A stretch of 64,000 nucleotides of DNA from Wyeomyia smithii (GCF_029784165.1 NC_073696.1:105732665-105796664), one strand, 5' to 3'. Positions 34,390 through 46,641 are shown, numbered from the stretch's first letter. Translations and numbers: made by a program. The notes: generated by a model from the letters alone, not told the origin.

Positions 34390-34728
34390 ATAGCATCAAC
34401 GTGCTCGAAACAATTATGTTGCCCCAAATGCACAGGAGAACACGAGCGAAAGGATTGTTCCTCTGTTGCCAGCAAATGCGTGAACTGCATTTCTGCTAAC
34501 ACCTTGAATTCACGAAATATTGACCTACCTCTTGACACCAGCCATCCAGCATGGAGCTCCCAATGCCCGATTCACCAGCAAAGAGTGAAAAAAATGCGAC
34601 AACGAATTGATTTTTCATCATAGCAACAAACTATTTTTTTCTCTACGCCAACATACCGTTTCTCACCAAATAAAGGGCCCAGCGCACCACTGGAAAATAT
34701 CTACGTTTTATCAGAGTCAGTGGTTAGA

Positions 34729-34988
34729 CCTGCTCTGTCAGGTAAAATTACACATTGTATATGTCCTGCCGAGACTAGGAATGATCCTGCACCAAATTTA
34801 AAAACATATAACTTCTAGCTCGATAATGTTAGCACACTCGAAACACCAGATTATAGTGATGACGATCAACTAATGGATTCGATTATAAATACAGAGTTAG
34901 ACGAATTCCCTGCTCTGCCAGGTAAAAAAAATGAACAGTATATGTCCAGTCCAATCTAGGTTGGATTCTACACTCAATTTAAATAAAG
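34729..34988 (+). repeat. diverged tandem duplication between LINE ORFs
   Basis: CCTGCTCTGTCAGGTAAAA...TATATGTCC (34730-34800) resembles CCTGCTCTGCCAGGTAAAA...TATATGTCC (34909-34988). The second copy overlaps the start of ORF2 at 34931. The spacer between ORF1 and ORF2 (34624-34930) holds no other gene. Confidence 0.6.
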
Positions 34989-37932
34989 TGAATTTTAAGA
35001 TTTGCATTGCAAGTGAGCTATCTGCTACCCTCTCCCCTGCTCCAGATACTGAAGTTCTGACACCGTTTACGGCTACGAGTCGGCGCAGTGTGTCTGATAT
35101 CGCTATCAGCGTCTTATATCAAAATGTGAGAGGATTGCGCACCAAAGTAGATGAATTCTTTGTTGCGGTATCTGATGCCCAATACGACGTCATAGTGCTG
35201 ACCGAAACTTGGCTCAATGAATGCTTTCACTCCGTGCAACTATTTGGTGATGCTCACAACGTGTACCGTTGCGATCGGAATCCACACAGCACAAATAAGA
35301 AAAGAGGCGGTGGTGTTTTGATAGCAGTTACGAACCGATTAAACTCGCAAATATCTCCTGTACGAATTTCTGATATAGTGGAACAGCTATGGGTTAAAAT
35401 TGTCGGCTTATACAGAACTATTAGTCTTGGTGTTGTTTATATCAGCCCTGATTGCGCTTCGAATGTGATTTCAATCGATGCACACATAGAATCTGCACTG
35501 AGACAATCGAACTCTTTGCAGCCTAACGATATGCACGTTGTTTTTGGAGATTATAATCAACCTAACTTGTCCTGGATAAGTTGCTCGAATGGATATGCGT
35601 TTCCCGATCCCACCACATCAGCATTTTCTGGAGCCAGTTCAGCACTCGTCGATGGATTTGCTCTGTTGGGCATGAGACAAATGAATACAATAGTGAACAA
35701 CAGAAATCGCACGTTGGATCTAGTATTTGTCAATGATGTAGCTAAAGACGCGTGTACCCTATCTGAGGCCCATGAGCCAATTATCGAAGCCGATCTGTTT
35801 CATCCTCCGCTGCTGCTCACTTTGTGCATCTCGTTGCCTACGTCGTATGAGTGCCGCAGCGTTAGTAACGAATTCAATTTCGGACACGCTGACTTTGTTG
35901 GACTAAACCAATCACTACTTGAAACGGATTGGTCTGTACTCGACGATTTTGGAAACGTTGACTTAGCGGCTGACTTCTTCAGTGACACTTCTTCCACGCA
36001 TGAATCCACCTTGGTCTAATGCTAGACTACGATTTTTGAAGCGCAAAAGATCTGCGGCTCTGAAAAAGTATACTAACAGGCGTAATCCCACGACAAAGCA
36101 ACATTTTTTTCCAGATAAGTAATGAGTATAGAGCTTATAATCAATTTCGGTATTCCGAATACGTGAGACGTACGCAAAACGACTTGAAAAAGAAGCCTAA
36201 ACGATTTTGGTCGTTTGTTAACGAGAAGCGTAAGCAGAGTGGACTCCCATCTAATATGTTTCTTGAGGACCTGGTGTCTGCTAATACTCAAACTACCTGT
36301 GACCTGTTCGCGAAACACTTTGCTAATGTTTTCAGTCCTATCGTAGCTTCTGATTTACAAATTGACGACGCCTTGCGTAATATTCCCGAAAATGTTTTCG
36401 AGTCAAACTCAATTCACTTCAGCGAAGCTGATATCAAAGCCGGTCTCCTAAAGCTTAAGACTTCTAATAAAGCGGGGCCGGACGGAATACCGTCAATTGT
36501 ATTAAAAAATTGTGCTGAAGTGTTATGCAAGCCACTACAAAAAATCTGTAATATGTCACTTTTACAAAATAAGTTTCCAGAATCATGGAAAAAATCATAT
36601 ATCTTCCCAGTACATAAAAAAGGAGATAAATGCAACATTACGAATTACCGCGGAATCACATCTCTATGTGCCGGGTCAAAACTGTTGGAGATTCTCGTGG
36701 GTGAGCTTTTATTTAGTAAAGTGAAATCGTACATCACAATAGAACAACACGGCTTTTTTCCCAAACGCTCGATTAACACAAACCTGCTTAAATTCTGCTC
36801 GTCTCGCATTAAGAAAATAGAAGAAAATGCTCAAGTTGACACAGTGTACACAGATCTTAAGGCGGCTTTTGACCGCATTGACCACCACATATTGTTACGG
36901 AAACTAAGTCGACTCGGTGCTTCTGACGGTTTTGTTAATTGGCTACATACTTACCTGACAAACCGCAGCCTTTCAGTGAAGATTGAACCCACTGAATCTC
37001 GTACCTCCTGCAACCAGTCTGGAGTTCCACAGGGTAGCAACTTAGGACCGTTACTCTTCCTGATATTTTTTAACGATGTTTGTTTTATAATTCCATCTGG
37101 ATGTAAACTGCTATGTGCTGACGATTTAAAGATATTTCTTGCTGTACAGTGTTTAGAAGACTGCAAGCAATTACAAAATGTAATTAATCAGTTTGCAGAA
37201 TGGTGCCGCTTGAACAACCTTACGATTAGTGTTTCCAAATGTTCTATTATTAGCTTTACTCGACTTAAAAATCCTATATTGTTCAATTATAAAATCGACG
37301 ATGCTCCTCTTGGAAGAGTTGACGTAGTAAAAGATTTGGGAGTGGAACTGCATTCCAAGCTTACATTCCAGAACCACTACATTAGCATCATTTCGAAAGC
37401 TAACCGCAACCTAGGTTTCATTATGCACATGGCCAAGGACTTTCGCGAGTCGTACTGCTTGCGAGCTCTCTACTTCTCGCTAGTACGCTCCATCCTTGAC
37501 ACAGCCTCTGTTGTATGAAGCCCGCATATACAAATTTGGAAATCCAGAATAGAAGCTGTACAACACAGATTCATCAGATTCGCCCTAAGACATCTTCCTT
37601 GGTCTAACACAGTAAACCTGCCACCATATGAAGACAGATGCAACCTGTTGAATATCGACACTTTAAACAAACGGAGGGATGCTTCAAGAGCTGTTTTCGT
37701 CGCTAAACTGCTATTGGGTGAAATTGATGCTCCTGAGCTCCTGTCGCTGTTGAATTTAAACGTCGGTTCCAGGCCTCTAAGATCTCGAGACTTCCTTCGA
37801 CCTGCGTTTCATCGAACCGACTATGGGAAACATGAACCAGTTCAAGCGATGTGTTGTGTTTTCAATAGTGTATATCATTTGTTTGACTTTTCTTTAACAA
37901 TAGAGCGTTTTAGCAGCAGATCCCCAAAATAA
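34931..37932 (+). pseudogene. LINE ORF2, endonuclease and reverse transcriptase, broken
   Basis: Endonuclease 34931-36008 carries LYQNVRGLRTK, LTETWLNE, GGGVLIAV and VVFGDYNQPNL, ending with RTLDLVFVN, the AP-endonuclease type used for target nicking. RT 36163-37518 has NKAGPDGIPS, ITNYRGITSL, TDLKAAFDRIDH, SGVPQGSNLGPLLF and the palm. The palm reads CADDLKIF (37111-37134), where Y is usual at the first position. Breaks: frameshift near 36000, frameshift in the T run near 36108, TGA at 37516-37518. After that the frame continues to a C terminus with HLFDFSL at about 37880 and a stop at 37932. The domain order and C terminus suggest Jockey/CR1-type; clade unresolved. Confidence 0.8.
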
Positions 37933-37934
37933 AT

Positions 37935-39345
37935 ATCGAAACATCAACTGCGACAATATGTTCTACACTGACGGATCACTTCTTGATGGGTCCACTGGCT
38001 TCGGTATTTTCAATAACAATTTAACCGTCTCCCATAAGCTTGATAATCCTGCTTCTGTTTACGTCGCAGAACTGGCTGCAATTCAGTACACCCTAGGGAT
38101 TATCGAAAAAATGCCCACGGACCATTATTTCATCTTTACGGACAGTCTCAGTTCCATTGAGGCTCTCCGATCGATGAAAGATGTTAAGCACTCTCCGTAT
38201 TTCCTGGGGAAAATACGGGAACATCTGAGTGCTTTATCCGAAAAATCGTTTCAGATTACCTTAGCGTGGGTCCCTTCTCACTGCTCGATACCGGGCAATG
38301 AGAAAGCGGACTCTTTGGCTAAGGTGGGCGCAACAAACGGTGGAATTTATGAAAGACCAATTGCCTTTAATGAATTTTTCTCATTTGTACGTCAGAATAC
38401 GATCATCAGTTGGCAAAATGCTTGGACCGAAGGGAAACTGGGAAGGTGGTTACATTCCATAATTCCCAAGGTGTCGACGAACCCGTGGTTCAAGGGGTTG
38501 GATGTAGGTCGGGATTTCATTTGCGTGATGTCCCGGCTTATGTCCAATCACTATAGATTTGACGCGCATCTCCGTCGTGTTGGGCTCGGGGAAAGTGGTA
38601 TCTGTGCCTGTGGTGAAGGTTATCACGACATAGAGCACGTTGTTTGGTCATGCCCAGTACACCGTGACGCCAGGTCTAAATTAATAGCTTCCCTGCAGGC
38701 CGAAAGTAGGCAGCCGGCTGTTCCTGTTCGTGATGCCTTGGCGAGCCGTGACCTATCCTACATGTCTCTTATATACGTTTTCCTGAAATCCATCCACGCC
38801 CCAGTTTAATCATATTCCCTTCCGCCTACATCCAACCAAACGACAAGAACACGTTAAGACCCCGGATCCGGAAACAGCAACTAGACCCGCACGATACTCT
38901 CAGGTCCCGAGGGAGACAACCCAATATGCCAGTCCGTAATATCTTGGCCCAGCAGCGGAACATGTGCTCACCTATGGCGATGAAAACCATCATACAGTAA
39001 ATCAGTGCTTTTAATGCAAAATATTATAGCCTTAAGTTACATTTAGTTTCAGCTCGTAGTCGGCAGCGAGGATAAAAAATTTGCTTTTAGTTATTAAGAT
39101 ACTTTAGAAAGTAAGCTACCAGATATAATTGGCGCCGTTAAACATTAAATTGTATTTGTGCCGTGTCAAATAAATTATAGATGAACAATGTGATCTGTAA
39201 TTGTAAACTCTGTACACCTCATTTAAAAATGGGTTTTTATGCCGATTTGAGAGTGGTTATGATGTTATCAGCTCAAGTCGGCTTTTCCCATTGCACACTT
39301 CATTTAGACTTTGTCAGTTGAAGTTAAATAAATAAATAAATAAAT
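37935..39345 (+). mobile_element. 5'-truncated RNase-H LINE tail with 3' UTR
   Basis: Begins abruptly just after the previous ORF2 ends and runs to a tail of AAATAAATAAATAAATAAAT at about 39325-39345. It contains the RNase H frame below and about 500 bp of 3' UTR. RNase H behind RT is a trait of the I/LOA/Outcast group, not of the preceding element, so I read this as a separate truncated insertion. A short shared AAATATC at both borders may be its target duplication. Confidence 0.55.
37958..38809 (+). pseudogene. RNase H domain and C terminus of a LINE ORF2
   Basis: 283 codons open to TAA. RNase H motifs: FYTDGSLLDG (first Asp), ELAAIQYTL (Glu), FTDSLSSIEAL (Asp), WVPSHCSIPGNEKAD (last His/Asp). 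The C-terminal part has a Cys/His cluster, CACGEGYHDIEHVVWSCP, seen in I-type elements. The frame itself is intact but the RT it belongs to is missing, so it is a fragment. Confidence 0.8.
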
Positions 39346-39554
39346 AATAAAATATCTGATGGCCTCTTGGGAACCACGCCTAAAGCCCCAACGTCTGGTC
39401 TGCACGTTCCGGGGTGGGCTCCAAATGCCTCATTTATTCCCAGATTGTCAACCCGCGGGGAATCCACGGACTTGCAGACGTCAACAATACATTCCTGTTT
39501 TTCGAAAATTATCGACGCCCAATTATCGGGTAATTTTATTTGTTTACGTTAGTA
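39346..39554. other. junction sequence between LINE fragments
   Basis: GC-richer stretch without recognised protein. It could be 3' UTR of the LINE at 29041-37932 or part of the next one. Confidence 0.3.
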
Positions 39555-42500
39555 AGTTTTAATATGGCTCAAATCTATGTTAACGCCCTCAGGAATCTAA
39601 GGTGGCTCAACCCGTTCGACCTGCCTCCATATGCAGCCCGTTGTAAATTGCTGGGCATTACCACGTTGGAGAAAAGACGAAAAGTCTCGAAAGCTGTTTT
39701 TGCTGCCAAACTGCTTTCAACTGAGACTGATTGCAGCTCACTTTTGGAACAGCTTAACGTCAGTGCGCATTCCAGGCGTCTGAGATCCAGAGCCGGCTTC
39801 CTCCGTCGCCCATTAGTCAGAGAGCATGAGCATGAGCATGAGCATGATTGACCGCCCGCGGTTGCTACTCCGTTATTGCCAGATCAGCAGTAATTACACA
39901 GTGAACCAATAGATGATGCTTGGGACCAACATGCATCCTCAATGTGTAAAATCTGGTGACCTTAATATATTTATCAGGCAATACCAGCGCCGGCCGCATC
40001 CGAATGCAGGTCAAAGAAGGAGTTTGTATAGGAAAATGTTGACGTGATACTCGCTTTATGGAAGCCGAGAACACCTCTGCACTTCCACGAGAAATCACTG
40101 GGATGTTGGAGAAAGGGCAAGGTATACAGCAGGGTTCGTTTTGGTGAACGATGCGCTGATTTCGAGCGTCGGGTTCTTTACAACAAGTGTCGCGCCATTG
40201 AGTTCATTACATCCGCCACGATATTCATAATGCGATTCGAACTTATTCAGTTTGAAAATGTAACACCGCAACAATAAATCGTACGCAAGGATACTGGATC
40301 TTTGACTGAATCGAGACAACTCCAAATGATCGGATATCTCCTCGTAAGGTGATCCTCTTTATACCGAAAGCTATTGCGCGTTGTTGATCTATCTAAAAAT
40401 ATGCCACTTGAAATGTATAAACACGGAGTCTCTCTAGGTTCGGTCAACCGGATATTTTCTATATAACAGATCGACCAACGACGTCTCTCGTATTCACTTC
40501 GTCTGCTCTAAAAAAAACGATCCCGCGAAAAACACACCTGAAAAACGGAATATAAAAATGATGTGCGCTTATTACGGAAACGAACCATGAGTATCTTTCT
40601 TGCCAAACACCGCGATCCTCTGCGTACGACGCGCGTGAAGTAGCCTTTACCACTTGTAGCAACCAGCTATTTGTTAATCTCGAGTACACGTTGGCCGCGA
40701 TTCTTTGGAAGGTATACATCGCGTTTTCGTTAGTCACGATATTTATCGACCGAACGAAATCTTCGGTGAGACATGAAAAAGCATCTGGGTAAACTCCGCG
40801 AAATCACTTAAATTCGAAAACGTTCATATGAGCAAAACTCTCCCGAACCGGAAACGCGGTTTACACCGAAGCATTACGCACGACCGCTATTTTTCCTTCT
40901 ACCGACGCAGACGATCGGGGATACGACATTTCGATGTGAATGTTACCTATTTAATAGAAAAATTGGCAAAGTTTTATGCATACAAAGCCTTAAAAATTTA
41001 AAAATGAAGTTATCCATATTGACCAATATATAGTCTCAAGTTTATTAACAAAATGCCGAACCAGTCATAATTAAAACGTATTATATAAGCATAAGATTTT
41101 GGCTATCATTACTGCACCATAGTCCTCAAAATCGAACGAATTTTGTTGTTGTTGATAAACTGTACTTTCAGAAAAATACCCCTTTGATGCAATGAAAATG
41201 ATGCTATGCGCTTAAAAATAGATTCAAATTTCCTCATTTTTCTCGACCAAAAAGGTATATAACCCCTTAAGTCATGAGAATCTGGGTCGCGGCTTAAAGT
41301 TATATGCAACATAGGAAAATCGAAAAAAGCAAAGCCTTGGTGCCACATTTCGACTCGGAACCCGACCCTCCTGAACGGGCACATCGCAAGTGAAACGGTG
41401 TGAAACTGAATTGTAAAACAGTTCACGTTTGTATACGACTTCCTCAATAGGACTGCCATGGACGACTTTCTCTCACATATGCGCCTGAATTCAAGTTGTC
41501 AATCATCGACAAATATCACTCAAAATGTTAACGATTACATTCCCCCTCCGTGCATAACGAATCATATCATTTGACGCTAACTACGAAATTATCTTTGCTT
41601 CGAGTACTTCTTATGACTTTCGGAACCTCATTCATCTGACATTTCTAAATAACAATGCTCCTCTATCTGGATGTTGATGGCGCTTCGAGCGCTCTTTAGT
41701 AAGCCCAAGACGCAATCCCAAAAACGATCTTTTTCGACCCCTCTTCAATTCCTTCCAAGTGCGATTTCAAAACAAACAAAAAACAAAGCATTTCAAAAAC
41801 ACTATGAATAAAAATGCCACTTATCTGCTTCATGACGATCCGCTGGCTTCTTTTTGCACATTCCCGGGCAGCAGTAGAACCTGAACCGAAAAACTTGACC
41901 AATTACACTAATAAGAAAACAACTTTTTCACCAAAATCACACGTAGAACAAAACCGCACACATTATCCAGCTAGCCTTGTTGTCAGTTTCAAACCACACA
42001 GTCATGAGAAGTAATACAGAACCCGCTGCAGACTACGGTGGCGTAGTACCATTCCATATGCCAATTCAGCCAGTTCATCAATGATTCTTCACGGAACTTA
42101 AGTGAATATTCCGCATCAAGCACAACACAACAAACATTCCCGAATAAACCCACTTCGCAACAACACCTGTAACTTACACGCACTATCCTATTAAACAAAT
42201 TTTCTTCCAAAATATCACGCGAGCGAAAATTTTGACGTCCAAATCCGGCCACGGCCTACTTCGATCCTCTCCTCCGTCGCCCATTAGTCAGAACGGATTA
42301 TCTCCTAAACTCACCGCTACACTCGATGAGTGCAATTTTTAAATGAATATTTTCATCTATTCGAATTTGGAGAGAGAGCTAAATTGTTCCGGCGGAAGCT
42401 GCTTCAAGAGACGATTTGAAAATGGATGTTCATCGAAAGTACCGTTCCCTGTAATCTTAATATGTTTATTTTTATTTTACAATCTTCACTATGTTACATG

Positions 42501-42660
42501 ACTTTCCGCTTAGAACTAAGGATATGTCACTTTTTATTGTTACTTATATTTGTTCTGTGTCAGACCTAAGTTTATATATTTATGTTTTTTATGCCTAATT
42601 GTTGACTTTTCCCCATCACCCACATTTCATGTAAACCATAAATAAATTGTAAATAATTGT
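39555..42660 (+). mobile_element. 5'-truncated LINE 3' end (Jockey/CR1-type), split
   Basis: 39555-39821 encodes the last part of an RT ORF (LPPYAARCKLLGI, KRRKVSKAVFAAKLL, RRLRSRAGFLRRP); it resumes at 42293 with NEYFHLFEFG to a stop at about 42420, followed by 3' UTR ending in AT-rich AATAAATTGTAAATAA near 42650. It is a relative of the 3' part of 34931-37932. The 2.4-kb retroelement 39822-42269 splits it. Confidence 0.7.
39822..42269 (-). mobile_element. LINE-like retroelement with hexanucleotide tail, copy 2
   Basis: Flanked by an exact 23-bp direct repeat (39799-39821 and 42270-42292, beginning TCCTCCGTCGCCC). On the - strand it starts near GGATCGAAGTAGGCC (42267) and ends in a (CATGCT)n tail at 39822-39846. 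The tail-side 320 bp matches the copy at 1268-1593. An open stretch at the - strand start (42252-42190) stops at GTGCGTGTAAGT, which looks like a splice donor. No RT or transposase recognised; 40740-41700 and most of the body have no frame of note. Possibly a SINE, a processed transcript, or a LINE without its coding part. Confidence 0.7.
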
Positions 42661-42669
42661 CAAATCGCT

Positions 42670-42920
42670 CACAAATTGATGTTGGTTGCGTTGGGGAAGA
42701 AAGACAATGGATGTTTATTTAGTTCGATATAGACTGAGACTGAGATTTCCTCCTGATATTTGGCTTTGTTTTCTAGCTCTGATTGATCTAAATATGCGTT
42801 CAACATGACTCCACATTTTTCAATAGTACAGTAGTGAACATCGAAGAAATCACAGTTTTACGCATTTTAGTTGATCAATTGTTGCTAAAAACTCACTTTA
42901 AACTCGCAGGAAAGTACATT
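42670..42920 (+). repeat. dispersed repeat, relative of 49024-49230
   Basis: Shares ACTGAGACT, CCTGATATTTGGC, TGATTG.TC..ATATGCGTT and a CACA(A/G)TTTT.CGCA block in the same order and orientation with 49024-49230. No coding; class unknown. Confidence 0.6.
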
Positions 42921-43356
42921 TCCTGGACTGTTGAATAAACGAAATTCTATTTTATGAAAACAAGTTTAACTTGATGAACTTGTTGGCTGGCAGTACTGCT
43001 GGCACCATTTTTTTTCCTGTATGGACTTTCTCACTGCGACCAGAATCGTAGATCTATTGTGAGATAGGCCCGGGTGTCTGCTGTATCCCGCACTTCTGTT
43101 AATAGCAATACCGCTAATGAGAAGTGGCATGCATTTTATTATTGTTCATCAGTGCTTGAGTGTAATGTGATACTCTCCCTTACACGCTTACTGTTCTACT
43201 ATACCGATACTCGTTCCTCTTGTCAAATAACACCAATTATAATTCCCTGGAGAAGTTTCGTCGTGCGTCCTTCTGGTTAGGGACTTATTTTTTGTTAAGA
43301 GGAAGTCACGCAAAGGCATTGTAGATTTCAGCGTAAAGGAAGGGTAACTGGTGGGA
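42921..43356. other. no gene recognised
   Basis: Nothing supportable; a 68-codon frame at 43074 lacks motifs. Confidence 0.35.
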
Positions 43357-43479
43357 AGCCTGAGAATAAACCCATGCTTGAGTCCTTTTTGACATCGGAT
43401 GGCCTGGTTCTACTAATATTCGAACCCACGATCATCCGCTTGATAAAGCGGACTCTGTAACCTTGCGGCTACGCAGCTC
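43357..43479 (-). mobile_element. tRNA-derived SINE, copy 2
   Basis: - strand: GAGCTGCGTAGCCGCAAGG, hairpin TCCGCTTTATCAAGCGGA, B box in GGTTCGAATATTAGTAGAAC, then the same body as the copy at 10441-10565. The arms of the anticodon-like stem pair better here than in copy 1. Confidence 0.7.
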
Positions 43480-45600
43480 CCCTGCTGGCACGATTTGTGC
43501 ATTAATCCGGAGGGCAAGATGAGTAAACCAGTAGTTTGATTTTTACTACTCACAACAAGAAATAACACCAAATTCCGAAACTTGAGGTTTATGATTATTA
43601 TTACAGCCCATTGTAATGCGAATACCATTACAGTTCCATTCAAATAGTATTTTCCAACACGAATGTTAAAATTCGATCCAACGCTAATCAATCAGCTGCA
43701 ATTTTTCCGTTTCGATTCATCACCGACATCCGAAAGCGAGGGCAAATTGTCAATCCGTTTCATCGTTTCCAGACACTTTATTTCATTTGCAGTAAGCGGT
43801 AAGCGCTGGGAGGAGTTTGCACACGAAACAAGATTTTCCGGACCGCAACAGTGCTTGACTACAGCTACGGTTAAAGCAGCTGACCTTTCGGTTCGGTCTG
43901 ACCGGGCTGAATAGAATAAAGGAGAAATTTGCAGTCGATGCGGTTTTCGGTTGGTAAAGTGCAAACGAAAACCGGAATTAAATATTATGAGGGCAGCTCA
44001 TTCGGTTGGAAATTTGCAACAGAAAAATCATGTCGATTCTTCAGTAAAAGGAGTTTATGCTGCCCACCCAGAATCGGGTTTTGCGACTCGTTAAATCACA
44101 AATAACTTGTGGTAAAATTTATGATGTGAAGTTCTGCAAAAAAGTGCGTGTTTTTCCTCTAGACAACCGTCGGCAATGTTTCAATCTAAACAGATAGTTT
44201 TTTCCTAGAACCTGATGAGCATACAAATAATATAAACTATATATCATTGATGGGAAAAGTGGTGTTATTTTCGTTGTTCCTGGCCACTAAATTGTCACAA
44301 ACCATGCCGATCACATGGGTCAGTTCGTTGTTTTCACGCGTCTTCTGCACAACCAGAGGCAATTGGCATGACAAAGGTTGGAATAGCTTGACCGGAACAT
44401 GTGACTGGTTTATGCGTATTTATACGGTTTCTCCGGTCATCCTTCCACTCTGTACAGCCCGCTAGCTCGCCAGTCGGCAGATGTATGTATCCAACGAATT
44501 GAGCTACTGGAAAATTCAGAACTTGTTATCCCTTTTGCAATTTGCATAACGAGCCAGGTTTGCCATCAGGGCCGCTGTAGATGAATTATGGATGTGCTGG
44601 GACCAGGTTTCTGTGCCGCTTGGATCGCCGCCTATTGGAGGCTAAAATGTCGAAATGGCCACTTCAGAATACATACACCTTTTGGGTCGGTGATTTTATT
44701 GAGTGCCACTAATCACACGGAGATCCGAAATCCCTGGGTAGGAAAGCGATTTCTTCGTTTGGCAATCATGGGGTAAATGATTGGATCTCGTAACTTGTCT
44801 TGAACAACTAAACGAGAGATAAATTTATCGAAGCTGGAAGTCGAATATGGAACAGCAAACCTTTTACAGCTAAAAGATATTCTACCGAGAACTGTTTATT
44901 TCGATATTAGCCATAATCTAAATGTACTACTTGAGCAGACTAAATTGTTTTTCTACTACGTTTGATGCTAACCAAGCTATATTAGGTAAATAAATATTCA
45001 TTATAGACACTATCGTAAAATTATGTAAATAGGATCGACGTCGCAAGCCAGCGGAAAAATTGTCCACGGAGCATACCGCAAACATAACAGCAAATGTTAC
45101 CCTTGTTATTCGCGAATTCTTCCATACCGACAGTGCCACGTCACACGTGATAGAAACGATGCTGGAACCGTTCAATTGTTTTCACGTAAATCTCTTTAAA
45201 GTAATATGATTCCATTTTTTGTTCATTTTTCATATTTCTATTATTTTTTACGACTTCAATCAGCAAAAGGTGTCTGCACTATTATAGTCTCACCATTCTA
45301 GTATATTGAATATGCAGACAAAATATGTGAGTTTCTTGAAGAATTTTCAAGTGCCTGAAGCAGATAAAAAATTCAATTGGTAGTTTATAGGATGGAATAA
45401 AAGAAATTTAACAGTTTGGATTGGGAAAATAATCTGGACACTATCAGCACACAAGAGTTCATAGTTGGGACATAGTAGATAAAACCTCTGCTCAAAAGCT
45501 AGATACATCGAAAAAGTAAAGCATAAGATTTCGGGTAGCATCAATACACCATACTCCAAGCTTTCGCTCCCGAAGAAATGCAGCAAGCCCCGATGTAACC
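43480..45600. other. probably single-copy, no gene recognised
   Basis: No relative elsewhere in the window, no TIR and no tandem repeat. Several frames (43413-43964, 44247-44776) lack motifs and overlap on opposite strands. Candidate for non-coding, possibly regulatory, host sequence. Confidence 0.35.
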
Positions 45601-45602
45601 TA

Positions 45603-46089
45603 TGTCGTTTTCGTTTTAGCGGTGTAGCTACCCCGCGGACTACACTTTGTCCTATGGCTGTTTTTTTTTTCATTTTCCGGACTATCCCAGACTACCTTTT
45701 TTCTGTCCCGGACAGTCCGCGAAAGAAACTGAGTGCAGTTTTGAACACACCAACACATTCACACGTATGTGTCAGAAAAAAAAAATTTGCCAAAATCGGT
45801 TTGCTTTGATTATCGTTCTTCACCTGTTAAACATCAGGTTGGATTTTATTTTGTGGAAACATTTGCGAAATGGAGGAAATTTTTAAGCTTTTGGAATCAT
45901 CATCGTTCGAATCCGTACAGTAGCCAAACGCGACAAAAAGACAATGGCGATAATGACCAAAACAAAACAAAGTGACAGCTACCTCTGGTATTACGCACAC
46001 CATTGCAACTGCTCGGAAAGTGTTTTTTTTTTTCAGCTGCAAAATGTAGTCCGGGACGATATAGTCCTGCCGTAAAAACGAATTCGACA
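45603..46089. mobile_element. MITE with 3-bp TSD, copy 2 of the 21805 family
   Basis: Left end TGTCGTTTTCGTTTTAGCGG, right end inverted as CGTAAAAACGAATTCGACA, flanked by CTA (45600-45602, 46090-46092). Shares the interior GATAATGACCAAAACAAAAC and TTGCGA.ATGGA with 21805-22236. Ends have diverged more than in copy 1. Confidence 0.7.
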
Positions 46090-46206
46090 CTAGAGAACAC
46101 TGTACATCTAGAGAAACAACACGGCGCACTCCGTCATGGCAACTGTCATCATTAAACCGGGCGAGGAAATGTAATCGGCATTGGAGGAAGTGTAATCGGA
46201 AGAAAG

Positions 46207-46641
46207 GAGTGTTGGGACTATCCGGATTAAAATATCCGGATATCCGGCCTCGGATATCCGACAAATATAAAAAATCCGGATCAACGGGATATCTGGATAT
46301 TATCCGACAGGATATCCGGATTTTCGGATAGTAGGATATCCGGATATCCGGATATTGTATCCGAACATTGTTTAATGAGTATTATGTAAATAATTACTTA
46401 CGAGGGGATGGGGGATCGTGGAAAAAGCCATTTTTCGCGTTACGTTTCATTCGAACGGGCTTAAAAGACAAAAAAAAAGTTCCCGATGTCCGGATAGTAA
46501 ATATCCGGATATCCGAATATCTGACTATTAGATTATCCTATCCGGATATCCAAACATCTGAATAGTATTCGTTTACACATCCGTGATCTGAGCTTCGGAT
46601 AACCGGATCACGAATATATTCGGTTAACAGTCCCAGCACTA
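46207..46641. mobile_element. hAT-type element with GGATATCC arrays
   Basis: Ends AGTGTTGGGACT and inverted AGTCCCAGCACT, flanked by the exact 8-bp GAAGAAAG (46199-46206, 46642-46649). Sub-terminal regions hold more than ten CGGATATCC words in both orientations, likely transposase-binding arrays. 435 bp, no transposase. Confidence 0.85.

Larger units (their letters stand above)
29185..34623 (+). pseudogene. LINE ORF1 (gag-like, zinc knuckle), split
   Basis: Pieces 29185-29340, 29786-30297 and 34395-34623 read in one frame once the insertions and duplicated target bases are skipped. ATG at 29185. The C-terminal part has CCHC-type knuckles: CYRCSEYGH just before the gypsy insertion and CPKCTGEHERKDC just after it, so the insertion cut between the knuckles. 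The frame ends at TAG 34621-34623. ORF1 proteins of this kind bind the element RNA. The two insertions destroy it. Confidence 0.8.
29041..37932 (+). mobile_element. LINE (Jockey/CR1-type RT), split by two insertions
   Basis: Two-ORF non-LTR retrotransposon: ORF1 with zinc knuckles (29185-34623) and ORF2 with endonuclease and RT (34931-37932). ORF1 is interrupted by a MITE (29341-29781) and by a gypsy element (30298-34389), each with its own target duplication, so the LINE is the oldest of the three. The 5' boundary near 29041 is approximate. The 3' end is hidden by a second LINE fragment beginning near 37935. Confidence 0.75.

Noticed and set aside
45827..46264. 145-codon - strand frame
   Set aside because: It runs through a MITE and into a hAT element; no motif.
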